Shown here one piece after another: positions 1 through 12,321 of a DNA stretch of 64,000 bases. The notes beneath the pieces were generated by a model. The model was not told the DNA's origin, ran no database searches, and was given only the letters and a program-made list of their open reading frames with translations. Source of the stretch: Cheiracanthium punctorium (lineage: Eukaryota > Arthropoda > Arachnida > Araneae > Cheiracanthiidae); the NCBI GenBank assembly GCA_038373885.1, contig JAWZYV010011619.1, positions 2,852,001 through 2,916,000 of the forward strand, given 5' to 3'. A program made the position numbers and the translations under genes. How positions within the stretch are numbered: position 1 is the stretch's first letter; every line of letters begins with the position of its first letter.

Positions 1-750
1 TCGGGGCTGAATTGACAGCTCTCGTAACAAGCTGAAGGGGTTGGTTAGGCAGAATCTCTTGCCTAATTTTGAAACCGTCAGAAGCAGTGAAAAAGGAAAC
101 GCAACAGATCCTCATAATAGATTAAATGTATGATTTATAAGTATTCAGCAGCCTAGATGTAGAGCATCCATATTGGACACCTGTCAACTATTTCAACAAA
201 TCAAGACATTTACCTATTCTTTCGGACAAATCATCAATCCGACACTTCCATGAAAGTTTACCATGTAAGAGAACATCTAGGTATTTGAAGGTCTGGCACT
301 TGGTATATAAGCATTATTATATAAGCATTTTTTAATTATATTGGATTATGACACGGTGAAAAAGGTCATACAAGCAGATTACTCAAAATTAGCTAACATG
401 TTTCAGTTGCACTACCTTAGAAGTTTCCCAAGAGCTTTGTTTAAAGTACAGTCCAATTTCAGCCAAGTATACTTCTTTGGTGTAAAAGACGAAAAGACCA
501 AGCCGTCGGCGTACTTCAGACTATGGATGTCTTCATTTTCTTAAGTTCTATACAACACGTCGACGTACACATCAAATAAGTCACAACTTGACACTGAATC
601 CTGCGGTAAACCAGTTCGAGATTGTCTAGAATTTGACACGCAGACTCCGCAAAGTACTTTAATGAAGCGATGGTCGATGAAGCTGCGAAACCAGCTGAGC
701 ATGTTGCCAACTGAAAATTGGTGAAGAAAAAATGAATGTAAAAACATATT
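1..750 (-). mobile_element. Jockey-like non-LTR retrotransposon, decayed reverse transcriptase fragment
   Basis: Read on the minus strand, three frames together give the C-terminal half of a non-LTR reverse transcriptase. At about 541-747 the protein reads MLSWFRSFIDHRFIKV, then RTGLPQD (codons near 598-618), the RT motif usually seen as GLPQGS. Downstream, positions 490-519 give LKYADGLVFS, in which YADG (502-513) replaces the catalytic YADD. Positions 1-300 give FKYLDVLLHGKLSWK and RLLNTYKSYI, typical of the post-RT 'thumb' of Jockey-type elements. Frameshifts and stop codons separate the blocks, so it is inactive. The endonuclease half is absent: no similarity is seen upstream of about 750. 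The element enters from outside the window at position 1. Family placement rests on recalled motifs, not a search. Confidence 0.8.
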
Positions 751-923
751 TGGAGGAACTTTCTACCCCATAAACTTAAAAAATTAAAAGAAATGATGTT
801 GAAAAATAATTTAATTAAATAAAACTTAAAATATTAACAAACCTATACAAAGATGGTAAGATAAGTTAGAAAACAATAAATTGCATACAGATAAAAAGAA
901 ATAGAATTAAATAAAAAATTATA

Positions 924-1400
924 CAGGGTATCCCAAAAAGATGGTAATGGCCTTTAATACCTAGGCGGATTTAATACTGTAATAATAGGTAGGCAGTGTA
1001 AATTGAAAAAAATGTTCAAAATAAGGTCGGAAATATGACTTAGTTATGAAAAATTACTCTCGTTCATTTACAAAACGTTACACTTTTTTAATTTGTATAC
1101 GACTAGCGTACAAACATTCCAAATTAGCAAAATGTGCCTATACACTAATGAGGCCAAGTACCAAATTTGAGCCTTTCATCATACAACGTCCCAGAGATAT
1201 CTTCAAAGAAAGATGATACGCACTATACATGGTTTTGAATGTAAACGTTCATTGCTGGAGTGTAAAAAAAGAGATTTTCTTTCGTAATTTTAATACGATT
1301 CCTAAAATTTGATCATATGACGTGATTTTTTCCCCCTTCGAGTACCATAGAAAAGTGGTTGAATTCAGCGTTATATTTATTTTTTATATCTCTGACAGTT
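924..1400 (+). mobile_element. Long-TIR DNA element, family A, copy 1 (left end)
   Basis: The copy begins CAGGGTATCCCAAAAAG directly after a TA dinucleotide, the form of a Tc1/mariner-type terminus. About 470 bp match the reverse complement of 45751-46203: shared blocks include a GTAAATTGAAAAAAAT-type stretch, a 'cagagatatctt' block and a final TATATCTCTGACA block. No open frame and no opposite terminus are found, so this is one arm only. It is probably non-autonomous. Divergence between copies is high, so the family is old. Confidence 0.6.
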
Positions 1401-2177
1401 TTTAAGGTATAATTCTCAAATTTTGTATGCCACTTCAAGGGTTTCCTAATTTTACAATATCACTTTATTTTTTTTTAATTTCCATTAAATTTTTTAAGAA
1501 AGAAATGTTTGCAATTTTCAAATAATAGAATTTCATGAAAAACTATTAATTTTCTAATTTCATTCAAACACACTAACAATAAATTCAGCTTTGTTTAAAG
1601 CGTCTAATTTTGTAATCTCTTGGCATTAAAGATCTTTAACGGTTGCATGTTTATAATTACATTCTGTAAAGTCTTTAAGTAATTTGCTAACAGACGGTAC
1701 AAGACGTAGATAATTTGATTTTAAAATTACTTCGTTCTAATTCATGGTACATCAAATTTTGACACACGACTTACGCTAATTACTTTGAGACAGCGAAGTT
1801 TATTTGGTTGCATAAAATAAGTTTCTTTCTTAGAAGCCTAGACTTAAAATTATCAAAATTATGAACAGAACTTTAAACTTTTAAAACCTAAATAAGCATC
1901 TGATGCGGCACATTTAGTGGAACATGCTTCACTTAGCCAAATCATTACATTAATTAATATTATTCAGATAATGTTAGTAGATACAGCACTTAGTTTGACT
2001 TCTTGAAAAATGTATTTAAATATGTTTCTCATGCAAGTATTGAAAGTTAAATTTAAAACTACACATATATTTATACTAAACAAACGAAGGCAGAGCATGT
2101 CATTTAAAGTTACGTATATTTTAACAAGGAAACCATGTCGTTTGTTGAGATTGTATACATTAGAAAGCGTGATTAAG
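1401..2177. other. A+T-rich DNA without recognisable features
   Basis: No open frame, repeat or RNA gene could be supported here. A short open frame starting at 2010 runs into the mariner element and is not coding. Confidence 0.5.
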
Positions 2178-2179
2178 TA

Positions 2180-2767
2180 TCAGGTTGTAACGAAAGTTTT
2201 CCGCCAGATTTGCTTGAGTCAGCTCACGCGGTACCCAGCTATTGACCTTATATGCCAAGTTTATGCAATGCTTAGCGCGATTAATGGACATGGCACTAAA
2301 GTCTGACTCTTTAAGCTAGCTCTCGAGGGGATGAATATTTTATCTTCTTCCACAAATTCTGGTAGGCGGGCCTCATCAGCATTAGTAGGATGACCAGAGC
2401 GCTCTGTTTCTTTAATATCCTAGTCCTCGTTTTTGAACTTTCGGTACCAAATCTTCACAGTGTCATATGATACAACAGTAGTACCTTAAGCTGTACACAT
2501 GATTCAGTGTCATTCTGTAGCTGAGACTTTTTGCGACAGAACTGAGAGTAAATGATGGATCAATCTGGTAGCGTGGTAGTTCTATTTCAGGCTCCTTATA
2601 CTTAATCATAACGATATTGTTTTACAGATTTCACAACACCGTGCTCTAAAACAAGTCTTTTCTTTCAAATAACAAAAATCGTTTTACAAAATATTGGCAA
2701 AGACACCAACGCGAACTGCTTGTGCAGGCAGTACTTGGAGTGGCGGAAAACTTTTGTTACAACCTAA
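2180..2767 (-). mobile_element. Internally deleted mariner-like transposon
   Basis: A 588-bp element bounded by TA (2178-2179 and 2768-2769). Its terminal inverted repeats of about 27 bp are TCAGGTTGTAACGAAAGTTT... on the left and, reverse-complemented, TTAGGTTGTAACAAAAGTTT... on the right, both running to TTCCGCCA. On the minus strand it keeps the transposase N-terminus: a helix-turn-helix region with YDTVKIWYRKFKNEDY followed by ERSGHPTNADEARLPEFVEED (about 2340-2465), the standard mariner linker. A further block ends WVPRELTQANL (about 2205-2240), the WVPHELT motif before the catalytic domain. The catalytic DD(E/D) domain is missing and the reading frame runs straight into the terminal repeat. 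Full mariners are about 1.3 kb, so this is a deletion derivative that could only move in trans. Confidence 0.8.
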
Positions 2768-3042
2768 TAATTTCAACTAAACTAAGAAACCATAGGAAAT
2801 GCAAACATATTACGAACAATATTAATGGTATAAAAACTGTCCGAAGCATAAGTGTAGCAATGACAGAAAAGAGGTAGGTAGCAAAGAGGTTTTTTCAGAG
2901 GTATCAATTTACACAGTATCATTGAATATGTATTGTAAACAAATAAATCTTTTTATTACAAAGCAGAAGCACAAAACGTCTACGTCTCTTATTACAGATT
3001 TTTAAGTATTAAATTTGTAGTCTTTTGTCTAATATTAATATA

Positions 3043-3512
3043 CAGGGTGTCCCAAAAATGTGGTAACGGGCTTTAATTCTTTATCTATTACTGGTGAGTA
3101 GGCTGTGTAAATTGAAAAAAATATTCAAAAACTAAGGTCGGAAATAAGACTCCGTTAAAAAAAATCCCTCTTAATAATTTTTAAAAAGTTGCACTTTTTA
3201 AATTTGTATACTACCCCCGTACAAAACAATTCCCACTCAGTGAAATGTGTCCCCTACACAAATGAGGTGTTGTGTTGAGATTTATATCCTAAAGAGTGTC
3301 TGAGATATGAAGATAAATGTATGCTGGCTTGAGCCACTTTTCAATGACTTTCCATGGGAATAAATCAGATAGGACGATCCCGTTTCAGGATCGTACAAAA
3401 ATTACTAAAAAAAAAGAAAAAAAAACCTTTTTGGATTGAAGCAATAAACGTTTACATTCAAATTCATATACAAACCTTGTTCATCGTACGAAGATATCTC
3501 TTAGATATATTT
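3043..3512 (+). mobile_element. Long-TIR DNA element, family A, copy 2 (rearranged)
   Basis: The copy begins CAGGGTGTCCCAAAAATG after TA (3041-3042) and matches copy 1 for about 240 bp. From about 3290 on, the sequence instead matches the plus strand of copy 3 (GTGTCTGAGATATGAAGATA at 3296 against GTGTCAGAGATATGATGATA at 45750), that is, the inner part in the opposite orientation. This is expected if the complete element is a foldback with inner sequence on both arms and this copy lost its centre. It stops near 3512 without a second terminus. Confidence 0.55.
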
Positions 3513-4680
3513 TTAAAAATAACAAATAAACATACTCTTTTAAATCCAGAGAAAACTTAGTTTTCTGTAGTAGTATATATTTGAAAGATGTGCCTCAGAT
3601 TTCACAAAAGCATTTTCCTTTCAAATTATGGGTTTCTTTACAACTTGCCTTAACTGCGTTTAGATTTGCAGAAAGTGCACCATATGTCTTCTGGAACAAT
3701 CTTCCGAATCTTAAAATTGAACCGTTAAAGAAAAAGATACTTTCCTTTTGAATTTGGTTCCTTCTACTTGCTCTTCTAAAACAACAGAAAAACTTTCAAA
3801 TCTAGAATAAAGAATATGTAAATGAAATTATTTTGAAAGTCTCATTGTTGAAGTCTTCTTCTTTTCTTCAGGGTGTTGAGTTGATGTATTTTATCTGTAA
3901 AAATGAGTGTATTATTTCCGAATTTCCCAAATTATAAACATGAATTGATCTTGTAAACTTCTTACGATCAAATTGTGAAGGCATAACAGGCGGAAAACAT
4001 AAAATTCTGTAGATCAATTAACAATAACAACTTTTAAGGTTTTAATAAAAAAACTGTTTGTATTGTTAAACTATGCATTTATCGATATTTTACAGTTTGT
4101 AAATTTAATATATGAGAGTTCACACCTTTATTACGATGCATAAAATAACTATGAGTGTCAAAAATGCCTTTGATTATTATGAAATATATCAAAATTTCTT
4201 CCACGGAGAATTTTCTTTACATGTAAAAATACGTAATGTATCGTGTGAGATAAAGGTACTGCAAAAAGTCTTATTTTACATAATTTATAAACCACATTGT
4301 GTTTAGATATCATGTAAATAATGCTTAAACACTGTTTAAACATTAAACCTTCGTTGGAACTTTTGTAAATTTGACTGGAGTGTGATTAATAGCTATCTGT
4401 GCAATCTTTAAAGACCGTCTGAACACACCAAGTTACTATTGGACTCAATGATTTATCGTAGCTCAAATGAATAACTTATGAGAAAATTTCAAACTCAAGC
4501 ACTTATTGCAGCACACATATCCATCTTAGCTCAAGGTTCATAATCGGTAGAATTTAAAAAATCATTAAACATGATTATTTAAACGTAAAATAATAAGTCA
4601 ATTCATAGGAAGACGCAAATTTATTTCTTGTATTTTTATGTTTCAACAGATAGCAATACTGACCTTTTTGTGTAAGGAGT
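3513..4680. other. A+T-rich DNA without recognisable features
   Basis: Only short chance open frames were seen (for example 4112-4306), with no motif or splice context that supports coding. Confidence 0.5.
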
Positions 4681-5510
4681 TGTGGAGGTTAGTCAGGGAA
4701 CATAATAGGGAAAATGCATACTATGGAACAAAATATTGTCTTGGAAGATGTGGTATCCCGTGCTAACATTTATTGGCAAGTAAAGAGAGGGGCACTATTC
4801 ACGGTAAATAAAAAAAAAATCACCAAGTCACAGGGGTTGCACACCAAGTCGCCGACTTTAGCTCTTCATGAGCGGAGCCAGAAGTTTGGAATCTCCAAGT
4901 ATTTCATCACCACCAGCCACGAGTTGGCAATATCCAGGTATCTCATCTCCATCAGTCACCGGCACTCGGTGGATTTTTTTTTTTAGGACTCCCACGTGAT
5001 CTCCATACCTCTAATTTCCTCCTTGCTCAGGTTGGATCTGCTCTCCTCCCTTTTTTGGGTTTTTTGTGTTTCTATTTCACCCATTTCCAGAACGGCTTCT
5101 AATCGTATGTTCCTTTTCCTCATAGGTTGGTGATTTCAGTTGTTTGGTTTGGCAAATCTCAACCCTTAGCTGAATCGCCATTCAGGGACGTTGTTACTCG
5201 CATCCGCATTTCCTTGGGGTTTCATACATATGCTTGGTCGTCTTTCTTTTGTGCTTGGACTGTCATTTTGTAGACGGTATGGCGTCTACTCTAATTTATG
5301 GACAATCCATGTGGGCCTTTTACCATTGGAAAAATGTGTAAAGCGTTTTATAAATTTTCCTTTTTTAAAAAGGTCCCCACGCCTTGCCTTCTTACGACAT
5401 CACATGATTCTTTTCCCAATGTACACGTGGATTATGAATTTTTCTGAATTTATCAACTTTAATAGCCATTATGTTGGATCTCGCGAATATTTAACTTGGT
5501 GAGTGAAGCC
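4681..5510. other. Unassigned stretch of higher G+C
   Basis: This stretch is visibly richer in G+C than its surroundings and holds two open frames of about 90 and 103 codons (4714-4986, 5191-5502), neither recognised. An imperfect tandem repeat of about 38 bp lies at 4890-4966 (TATTTCATCACCACCAGCCA against TATCTCATCTCCATCAGTCA). A compositional island like this is often an old mobile element, but no terminus or protein motif supports that. Confidence 0.35.
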
Positions 5511-7400
5511 TAAATAATACTTCGTAGATTATATTTAATATAAACGCACATAAATGGTAATTTCATTTCAATCGAAGTATTAGAAATACAGGTGAGTTCC
5601 TCATTTTGCTTTGCTGCTTTTGATTAAAAAATTATCATTAATTAAATATTTTATATTTCTTTGCCATTAATCTTTTAAGCGATTTTAGAAAGGGTACTCC
5701 ATGTTTAGAAAAATTTTCGAATAGGTAGAATGTGTAGTTTTTGGATGTCACGATGCGGAATTATCAGTTATGGAATTGAAGTCAATAACTGATAATTCTT
5801 TCGAAAAATCACTAAAAATTTGATAACATCCAAACTGATTTTATCCTTTCCAGGATCTAAAGAACTTTTTAATGATTTAAAGATAACAAGTGTTCCATCT
5901 ACAGTTAGGTGGATACAAGCTGATATATGAAACAAAAGGAACAAAATATTTAATGATTTTTAAGAGACAGATTATCAACAAATTGAAAACAGCATTTCTT
6001 ATTGTCATCAGACGTAAACGTGTATTCAAAGTTTCAGCTCGACCTGAAGATAGGAAGTAGGTTAAAATTCGTTTTCAAAATTTTGATCTGGAAAGATGTA
6101 CACAGACCAAGCTAATACAAAGCTTTAAAAATGACCATACACAGGAATCTTCGTTATAGGGAAATAAAAAAATGAGAGAGGAAAGGGAAAAAAATTGAAA
6201 TGGGATCATTAAACGAGCGTGTTTTTGTGCAGAAATTACGAAAATTGTTCCAAGATGTGACCGCTTAGGATGTCTCGTTTTTCAACTGTTTTCGGAGCAG
6301 TATGTAATATCCGACAAAACTGGACAATCCTCATTACAGACATAATTCTTTTTTCAAATCAAACATCTTCTGTGAGAAGTATTGGCCGAAAATTTCGAAA
6401 TTTCAAAAAAACATCAAAATGTCATTGATCATAATCAGGTTTAAATGTTCATATATCAGGTTTTCATTTTCAACCCTAAAATGTAAAATAAGTACTATCG
6501 AGAGGGTAAAAATGATTCCTCTGAGGTTGGAACTTTTCTTAATTGGCCAGCGACGCTTAACAGGCTTCTCAGAACTCACCACGTGTGGACAGCTACATCT
6601 ATGGCTTTTCCGCTATTTAGATTCACCAACCAACTTCCTGTAGCACTAGATGCTTACTCAGAGAGAAATTTTGGATATGGTCTTAAAGGTGGAAAGGGTA
6701 AATTTATCTAAAAAAAGTTTGATTATTGACATTCATTTAACAGAAATTTAAATTTCGAGAGGGACCTAGGGGCCATGGTCCACCTCCTGTCTACATTCTT
6801 GTGTAAGACATGTTTGATTTATTTGAATCGCTATTTTCCGACAAAATTGTCACAGACTAAAATTTTGATTGAATTTTCAACAGAACTTGGAGGGAAAACA
6901 AAGTTGATCTTATAATGCCATCTGTAGCTCCACAGCCGCATACTCAAGAAAGTGCTTCCGTTACCAACTTCACTGTCAGTTCAATCATCCTGATACAGTA
7001 TAATCTGGTAGTAAGAGTTTGTCAATGAGCTCTTCGTTTTAGACATTTCTTATGACTGGTAATAATACATCAGTAGACACATGAATGCTTTCCTACAGAA
7101 TAAAATCTTCGGAATTCTTTGCTTCAAGTTTCAGCTACGGAATCATGGTACATCGAATGGAATGATTCTCAACTCCATAGCCAGTGAAAATCTTATTGAG
7201 CAAATCTTGGTTGACAGTTACCAAAACCTGTGGTACAGATCGATGAAGATATGTGCTTAGAAGTTGAATTACCAGTACGCCAGTGAATATCCTCTCAAAA
7301 AATTATTAGAGTAGAAGTGAAACTTCCTATTTTTGTTTCGTATATTAAAAATTGTTTTTCATAAAATATGAATTAGGTTACATCTAATCTAATTTAGACT
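5511..7400. other. Mixed-composition stretch, possible old element
   Basis: It contains an uninterrupted 74-codon plus-strand frame without a start methionine at 6487-6711 (ending ...YSERNFGYGLKGGKGKFI) inside a moderately G+C-richer region (about 6200-7300). The frame is protein-like in composition but I cannot assign it. A hairpin is listed separately at 5759. No transposon termini were found. Confidence 0.3.
5759..5797. repeat. Perfect 13-bp inverted repeat
   Basis: Arms AATTATCAGTTAT (5759-5771) and ATAACTGATAATT (5785-5797) are exact reverse complements with a 13-nt loop. No function can be inferred. Confidence 0.8.
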
Positions 7401-7405
7401 AAATT

Positions 7406-7502
7406 TATCTAATTATAACTTTTATATCTAATTTATCTAATATTATATTTAATTATAACTTTATAATTAGATATTATAAAGTTAAAAAGTTATAATTAGA
7501 TA
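7406..7502. repeat. A+T-only inverted repeat cluster
   Basis: Arms TATCTAATTATAACTTT (7406-7422) and AAAGTTATAATTAGATA (7486-7502) are perfect 17-bp complements. The sequence between them repeats ATCTAATT and AATTATAACTTT in both orientations. It is likely slippage-prone low-complexity DNA. Confidence 0.7.
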
Positions 7503-7510
7503 TATATTAA

Positions 7511-10500
7511 CTTTCTGAAAAGATACGCTTCATTTACGAAAGAAAAAGCATCAATATTCATAATCTAACCATTAAGAATATTTTATCCTTCATTCACTAT
7601 CTAACGCTTGTTATTAAAATTTATACATCAAGTTAGAGCGCCTGTATTGTGAGTGCTATGTAATATTCTACCAATTAGCAACTTTTAAAACTATCATATT
7701 AAAGCTATAACTTAATTTTTAGGTACAGTAATCCATGAATATATCTAACTGTTGATATTTGAAGAGAAAATCAATAAAGCATAATTAGTTCTTTCCTGAA
7801 TTTTGTCGAAATTAATTTTAGTTGACAGTATTTAATTAAACTATTTTCTACTAAGTTTGTTCGCCAGAAAAGAAAATAAAGGAGATTATCTTGCCTGTTT
7901 GACAAAGATGACTGAGAGAATAATCATGCTTTTCATAATCTACAATGTATTTGGATCAGAAACGTTTGCGCTAATTATCTTTAAGTAGAATATTTCATGA
8001 AAACAGCCAAATTTGTCTAATCTAAATTAAAAAAATTAACTCCTTGAGCAAAATACGATATTCAGTAATCAGTACACTGGAATATGTAAATATTTTAATA
8101 TCGCACTGCTACTATACAGTTAGTTTTTTTTAATTAGGAAAATATAAATTATAATTAGCAGTAAGGTAATTATAATTATATTTACAGAAACTCCGTAGCT
8201 GATATCGAATTAATACTAAGAAGTGTAAAAAAGCGACCGTTGAAAGTCATATCAGCTGATTTTCATTACGCCGTTGGTGTTTAGGTAAAGCAGCAGTTTT
8301 CCCTTACGGTAAAATAAACTTTTATGCTTTTGTGCAATCTGCATTTAAATTTCTTAGTAACTTGCATGGTGTCTGTAATTAAAATATCTATATTTCAAGA
8401 CAAAACACAGCTTAAAATTATCATTAGAAAATTTTGTAGATCATTTAAAATATGGGAATTCCTCTAAAGGAAAAAAATAACTATTTCCAAATATCACCAA
8501 CAGATCGCTTGTTAATTTGAAACGTCTGTAGTAAAATACAATTATTTTCCGATTAACATATTTTGGGGGTAATTGAAGCATTAGGGAAATCTCGAATCAA
8601 AGAATTTTACTTTACTTTTAAGAGAAAATTTTATGTTTGCATATTTTTTATTACACTCATACAAGAACTCTGAAGCATAGCATCTTAGAGTTTCAGATGT
8701 TCAGAGAGTGAAATTGTTAATAATATCCTTCAAATAACAATATTTGAAATTATGTTTTGAACCGAAAAATATCCCTTTGTATTTATTAAGTGATCCATAA
8801 AAACTCACAAAAAAAATTAACAGCATTAGAACACGTTTTTTAAATTATGGATACCCTTAATGTAGTCATCACACATGATAAAATTATTGATTATAATAAC
8901 TATTTTACTACTTAGCATTATTTCAAAAGCAATTTTGTTTTTCAACCACAGAGCTCAGAAACACGAATATGCATAAGTCATAATGCATTATCAAACCTCT
9001 AAACAGTGCTGTTGAATCAGAGGGAACATGCATAATTTTCCTCGAGTTACAGATTGGCAGAATGCACATAATGAGTATGCAGATTGCGCCTGCTCACGGA
9101 AGCCCGTGTCACTTCAATATAAATTATCAGTACACATTATACGGGCACCACAAATTGAAATTGAACGTAATAAATTCAGAATAAAATCGGTCTTTGGTCT
9201 TTTAAATTTCATCCAGGTTAGTCGGAAATGAATGACTGTACCATTAATTAGTTGAGGGATAGCGGCATTACAGTTGGAATTGAAATTGAAATTGATTTTT
9301 ATATTCTTATGTTGCAAGTGATGGGTAAAATTTTAAAGATTTTAAATATATGTTACTTTTTTCGCGTTTAGTTTATTATTTATAACAATAGAAGGGGTTG
9401 ATGAAAAAGGGATTTAGCTCCATCGTATGGGAATTAGCAGTTACATCAGTTACATAAACTATCTTGCAGTAAAAAAGTCTCAGATTTAATTAAAAATACT
9501 CCGAATAATTAGTAATATATCCAAAAAACATTAGGATTTTTATGAATTCTTATATACCAAGTAATGCGCTTGCACATTTAATGAAAATCCCAGTACTTAA
9601 AGTGACTCAACCAATTTAATCGGATCACAATCCGATTAATAACTTCAGAATCGGTGACCTCCACATTAAACCTATTGCAACGACATGAGAATTTTAATAT
9701 ATTTCATAAGCATCGTAAGATATAAACGAATATCCTTATATGATTATGTCAAACTTTTCATAATTTTTACAAGAATTGTCTTAAGAGAATCCTTTGAAAA
9801 TCAAATTTCTAACTAAAATGTCGTGAAAGAATGATTTAAAAAAAATAGAAATCATAAGCTAAATGAAATATCCAGCGAAATCTAAAGCATTCTTTTAAAC
9901 AAATCTTTTGTCTCCCAGTGACATTGCATTCTAGGATGTTCATAAATTTAACCTTTATTTGAAGCCAAAATACATTGTAAAATAGTTATTTAGAGACAAA
10001 CTACTAGTTTATGTTTTCATAACTTACCATAATCTCATCTCTCTCACGTTAGTTTTGTTTATCAACATTAAATTTCGTTTCAAAGACAAAAGTTGCTTTA
10101 CTCTCGTAATGTCAATTACGACGGTCAAATTTATCTTACATTTCATGATTTAAAAAAGAAATTTGTCCAGTGCCTTCACGATCACACAAAATGTTTGAAA
10201 TATAACTCTTGCAGGCTTTAATTTAAGCAATATCCCGTAATTATAGCGTAAATAAAAGTCTTTGAGATGTTCTCATCTCATTTCTAAATAAGCACTTGAT
10301 TCAGATTGCATCTCAATATCGGCAAAATGTTCCCTATACTTTGTTCTTTTTCATTTGAAAAAGAGGAGATGCATCTTTCCAGCTCGAATAATTTCTTAAG
10401 TTTCGAATTATTTCCAGCGTGGAGAACCTTGAAACTGATCTGGTTGCGGCACGTATTAAAAATGTCACTGTCACTCCGTGGCTTTTTATCACCTAGTACC

Positions 10501-12279
10501 GCACGTGAGTAAAAGGTTCCCTGGTAAAAATGTAGTCTTTCTGTGTTCCTGATTGTTTTTTTACATTTTCGTGATACTTGGCTGAACTGTAGAAGTTTGA
10601 GTTTGTTTTATGCATGAATTGAGAAGTTATCGGTTTCATGCCTATCTGCCTAGTGATGTCACACATTCTTTTGGAGGCAAAATTCCTTCTTACAATAACA
10701 TGTACCATTTTTTCTTTATTTTTTCAAGGCATAGTCTGAACTTGACTTTTTTCGTGGCGGGGAGAATGTTCGGTCCCTTCACTAATTCGATTAAAATAAA
10801 TAAAAAAAAATATTATAGGAAGTGTGCTTTTTTATTTGCCAGATTTTTCTTTTTTTTTCATTTCTATTATATTTTACTACAAGATCATCAGAAGCAAGAC
10901 GTAGGTTCCCCTTGCGTCCTCAAAAGCAAGGTATGTTCATAAATCTTTTATTTGAAAGGCCGGCGAGAACTTTTTGATTTTGTGGAACCTAAGTGGTTAA
11001 GTTTTTTACCTTTTCCCAACAAACGTGCTACACATTAACTTCTCCATAAAATTCAAACTTGAACGGTAAACTTTAAGAAAACAAGACAGAACTTTATCTT
11101 TTACGTGATTTCAACGGCCTTGATTGTGTTTTTGAAGATGGAACACATCGTATTGTTTTATAGACTTGTCAAAGATTTTTCTGATAAACGATAGAGGGTT
11201 TCAAGTAAAGTGTATGCAATATTCAAGAGGTGCCGTAAGATGAAATACTAAAAAATGTTATTTTTACAGGCAAATAAATAATGATAATAATTATATGAAA
11301 TACTCATAACGGTAATAAAATCTGTATGGACGTTTCAAGTACGATAAAATAGCAACCCTACTTATGTGTTGGCGAATACCCATCCGCTGATAAAGGACGA
11401 GAATTTTATCCACAATTTTAAACTTGAATACAGGTTTTAATGCAAATCTGAGGGCTTTATACTTTTTTTTAAAATTTAAAAAGTGGCACCTTTTGTACCT
11501 ATTTTAAATACGAATACGCACAGCAAGTGAATTGAGTCATTCTCACACAATATTCAATTTTATGTCCCTGGATGAAACATGCCTGTTAAGTATGTCAGTC
11601 ATAAATGCTTAAAATTTGTTTCAACAATTATTTACAAGCATTACACTAGTCACTAGTTTAAATATAAAAAAAGTAAAACTTCAATACTAAAAAAAATTTA
11701 AGCTGTAAATTTCATTACCAAGGTGTGCCCCCATCTTCAGACTTTATTGTTTGAATATTTAAGTTAAAGAATTAAAAAACTTTTAAAGAAATATATTTTG
11801 CTGTTCTTCAAATTTATAGTGAGTGTATTTATTATGTGTCATTAACAAGTACATTGTTAGTGAAATACGTAATTATTAATTTAAATTGGATGTAGGATTT
11901 ATAACGAGCTTTTGAGCTACTTTCAAAGTAAATATTGCAGTAACTTTTAATTGTTATAATTTAACCTTAAATAGGCTTAACTTAAAAAAATGTCATTACC
12001 AAGGCTTTCTGAAAACATGAAAATGACTTTTAAGGACAGAGTTTTTAAGGTAGTTTCAGACTTAAAAAATGCATTACAATTGATACTGTGAGCATTTTAT
12101 TACACAGACTAATTTAGGGTTGCATAAATAAGTTATTATTATGTTCACAAAATGTCATTGCCACATTCCTGTGGTTCATTGCCATTTTTCAATGGAAAAA
12201 CTGAATATTTAATTAAAACCATTAATTCAGGCAGAATGTCCTCTCGGTTGGGAAGTTTAAAGAGAGGTGTGAAACAGAA
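7511..12279. other. Long A+T-rich intergenic or intronic stretch
   Basis: No gene is supported. One 66-codon frame at 9028-9225 ends near CAG|GTTAGT (about 9216-9223), a splice-donor-like sequence, but it matches nothing I know. An open frame of 110 codons at 10610-10942 is rich in Phe and low-complexity and is probably chance. Confidence 0.5.
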
Positions 12280-12318
<39 letters not shown>

Positions 12319-12321
12319 TAT
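12280..12321. repeat. (TA)n microsatellite
   Basis: Alternating TA over about 40 bp, interrupted by one TATG step near 12299. Confidence 0.95.
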
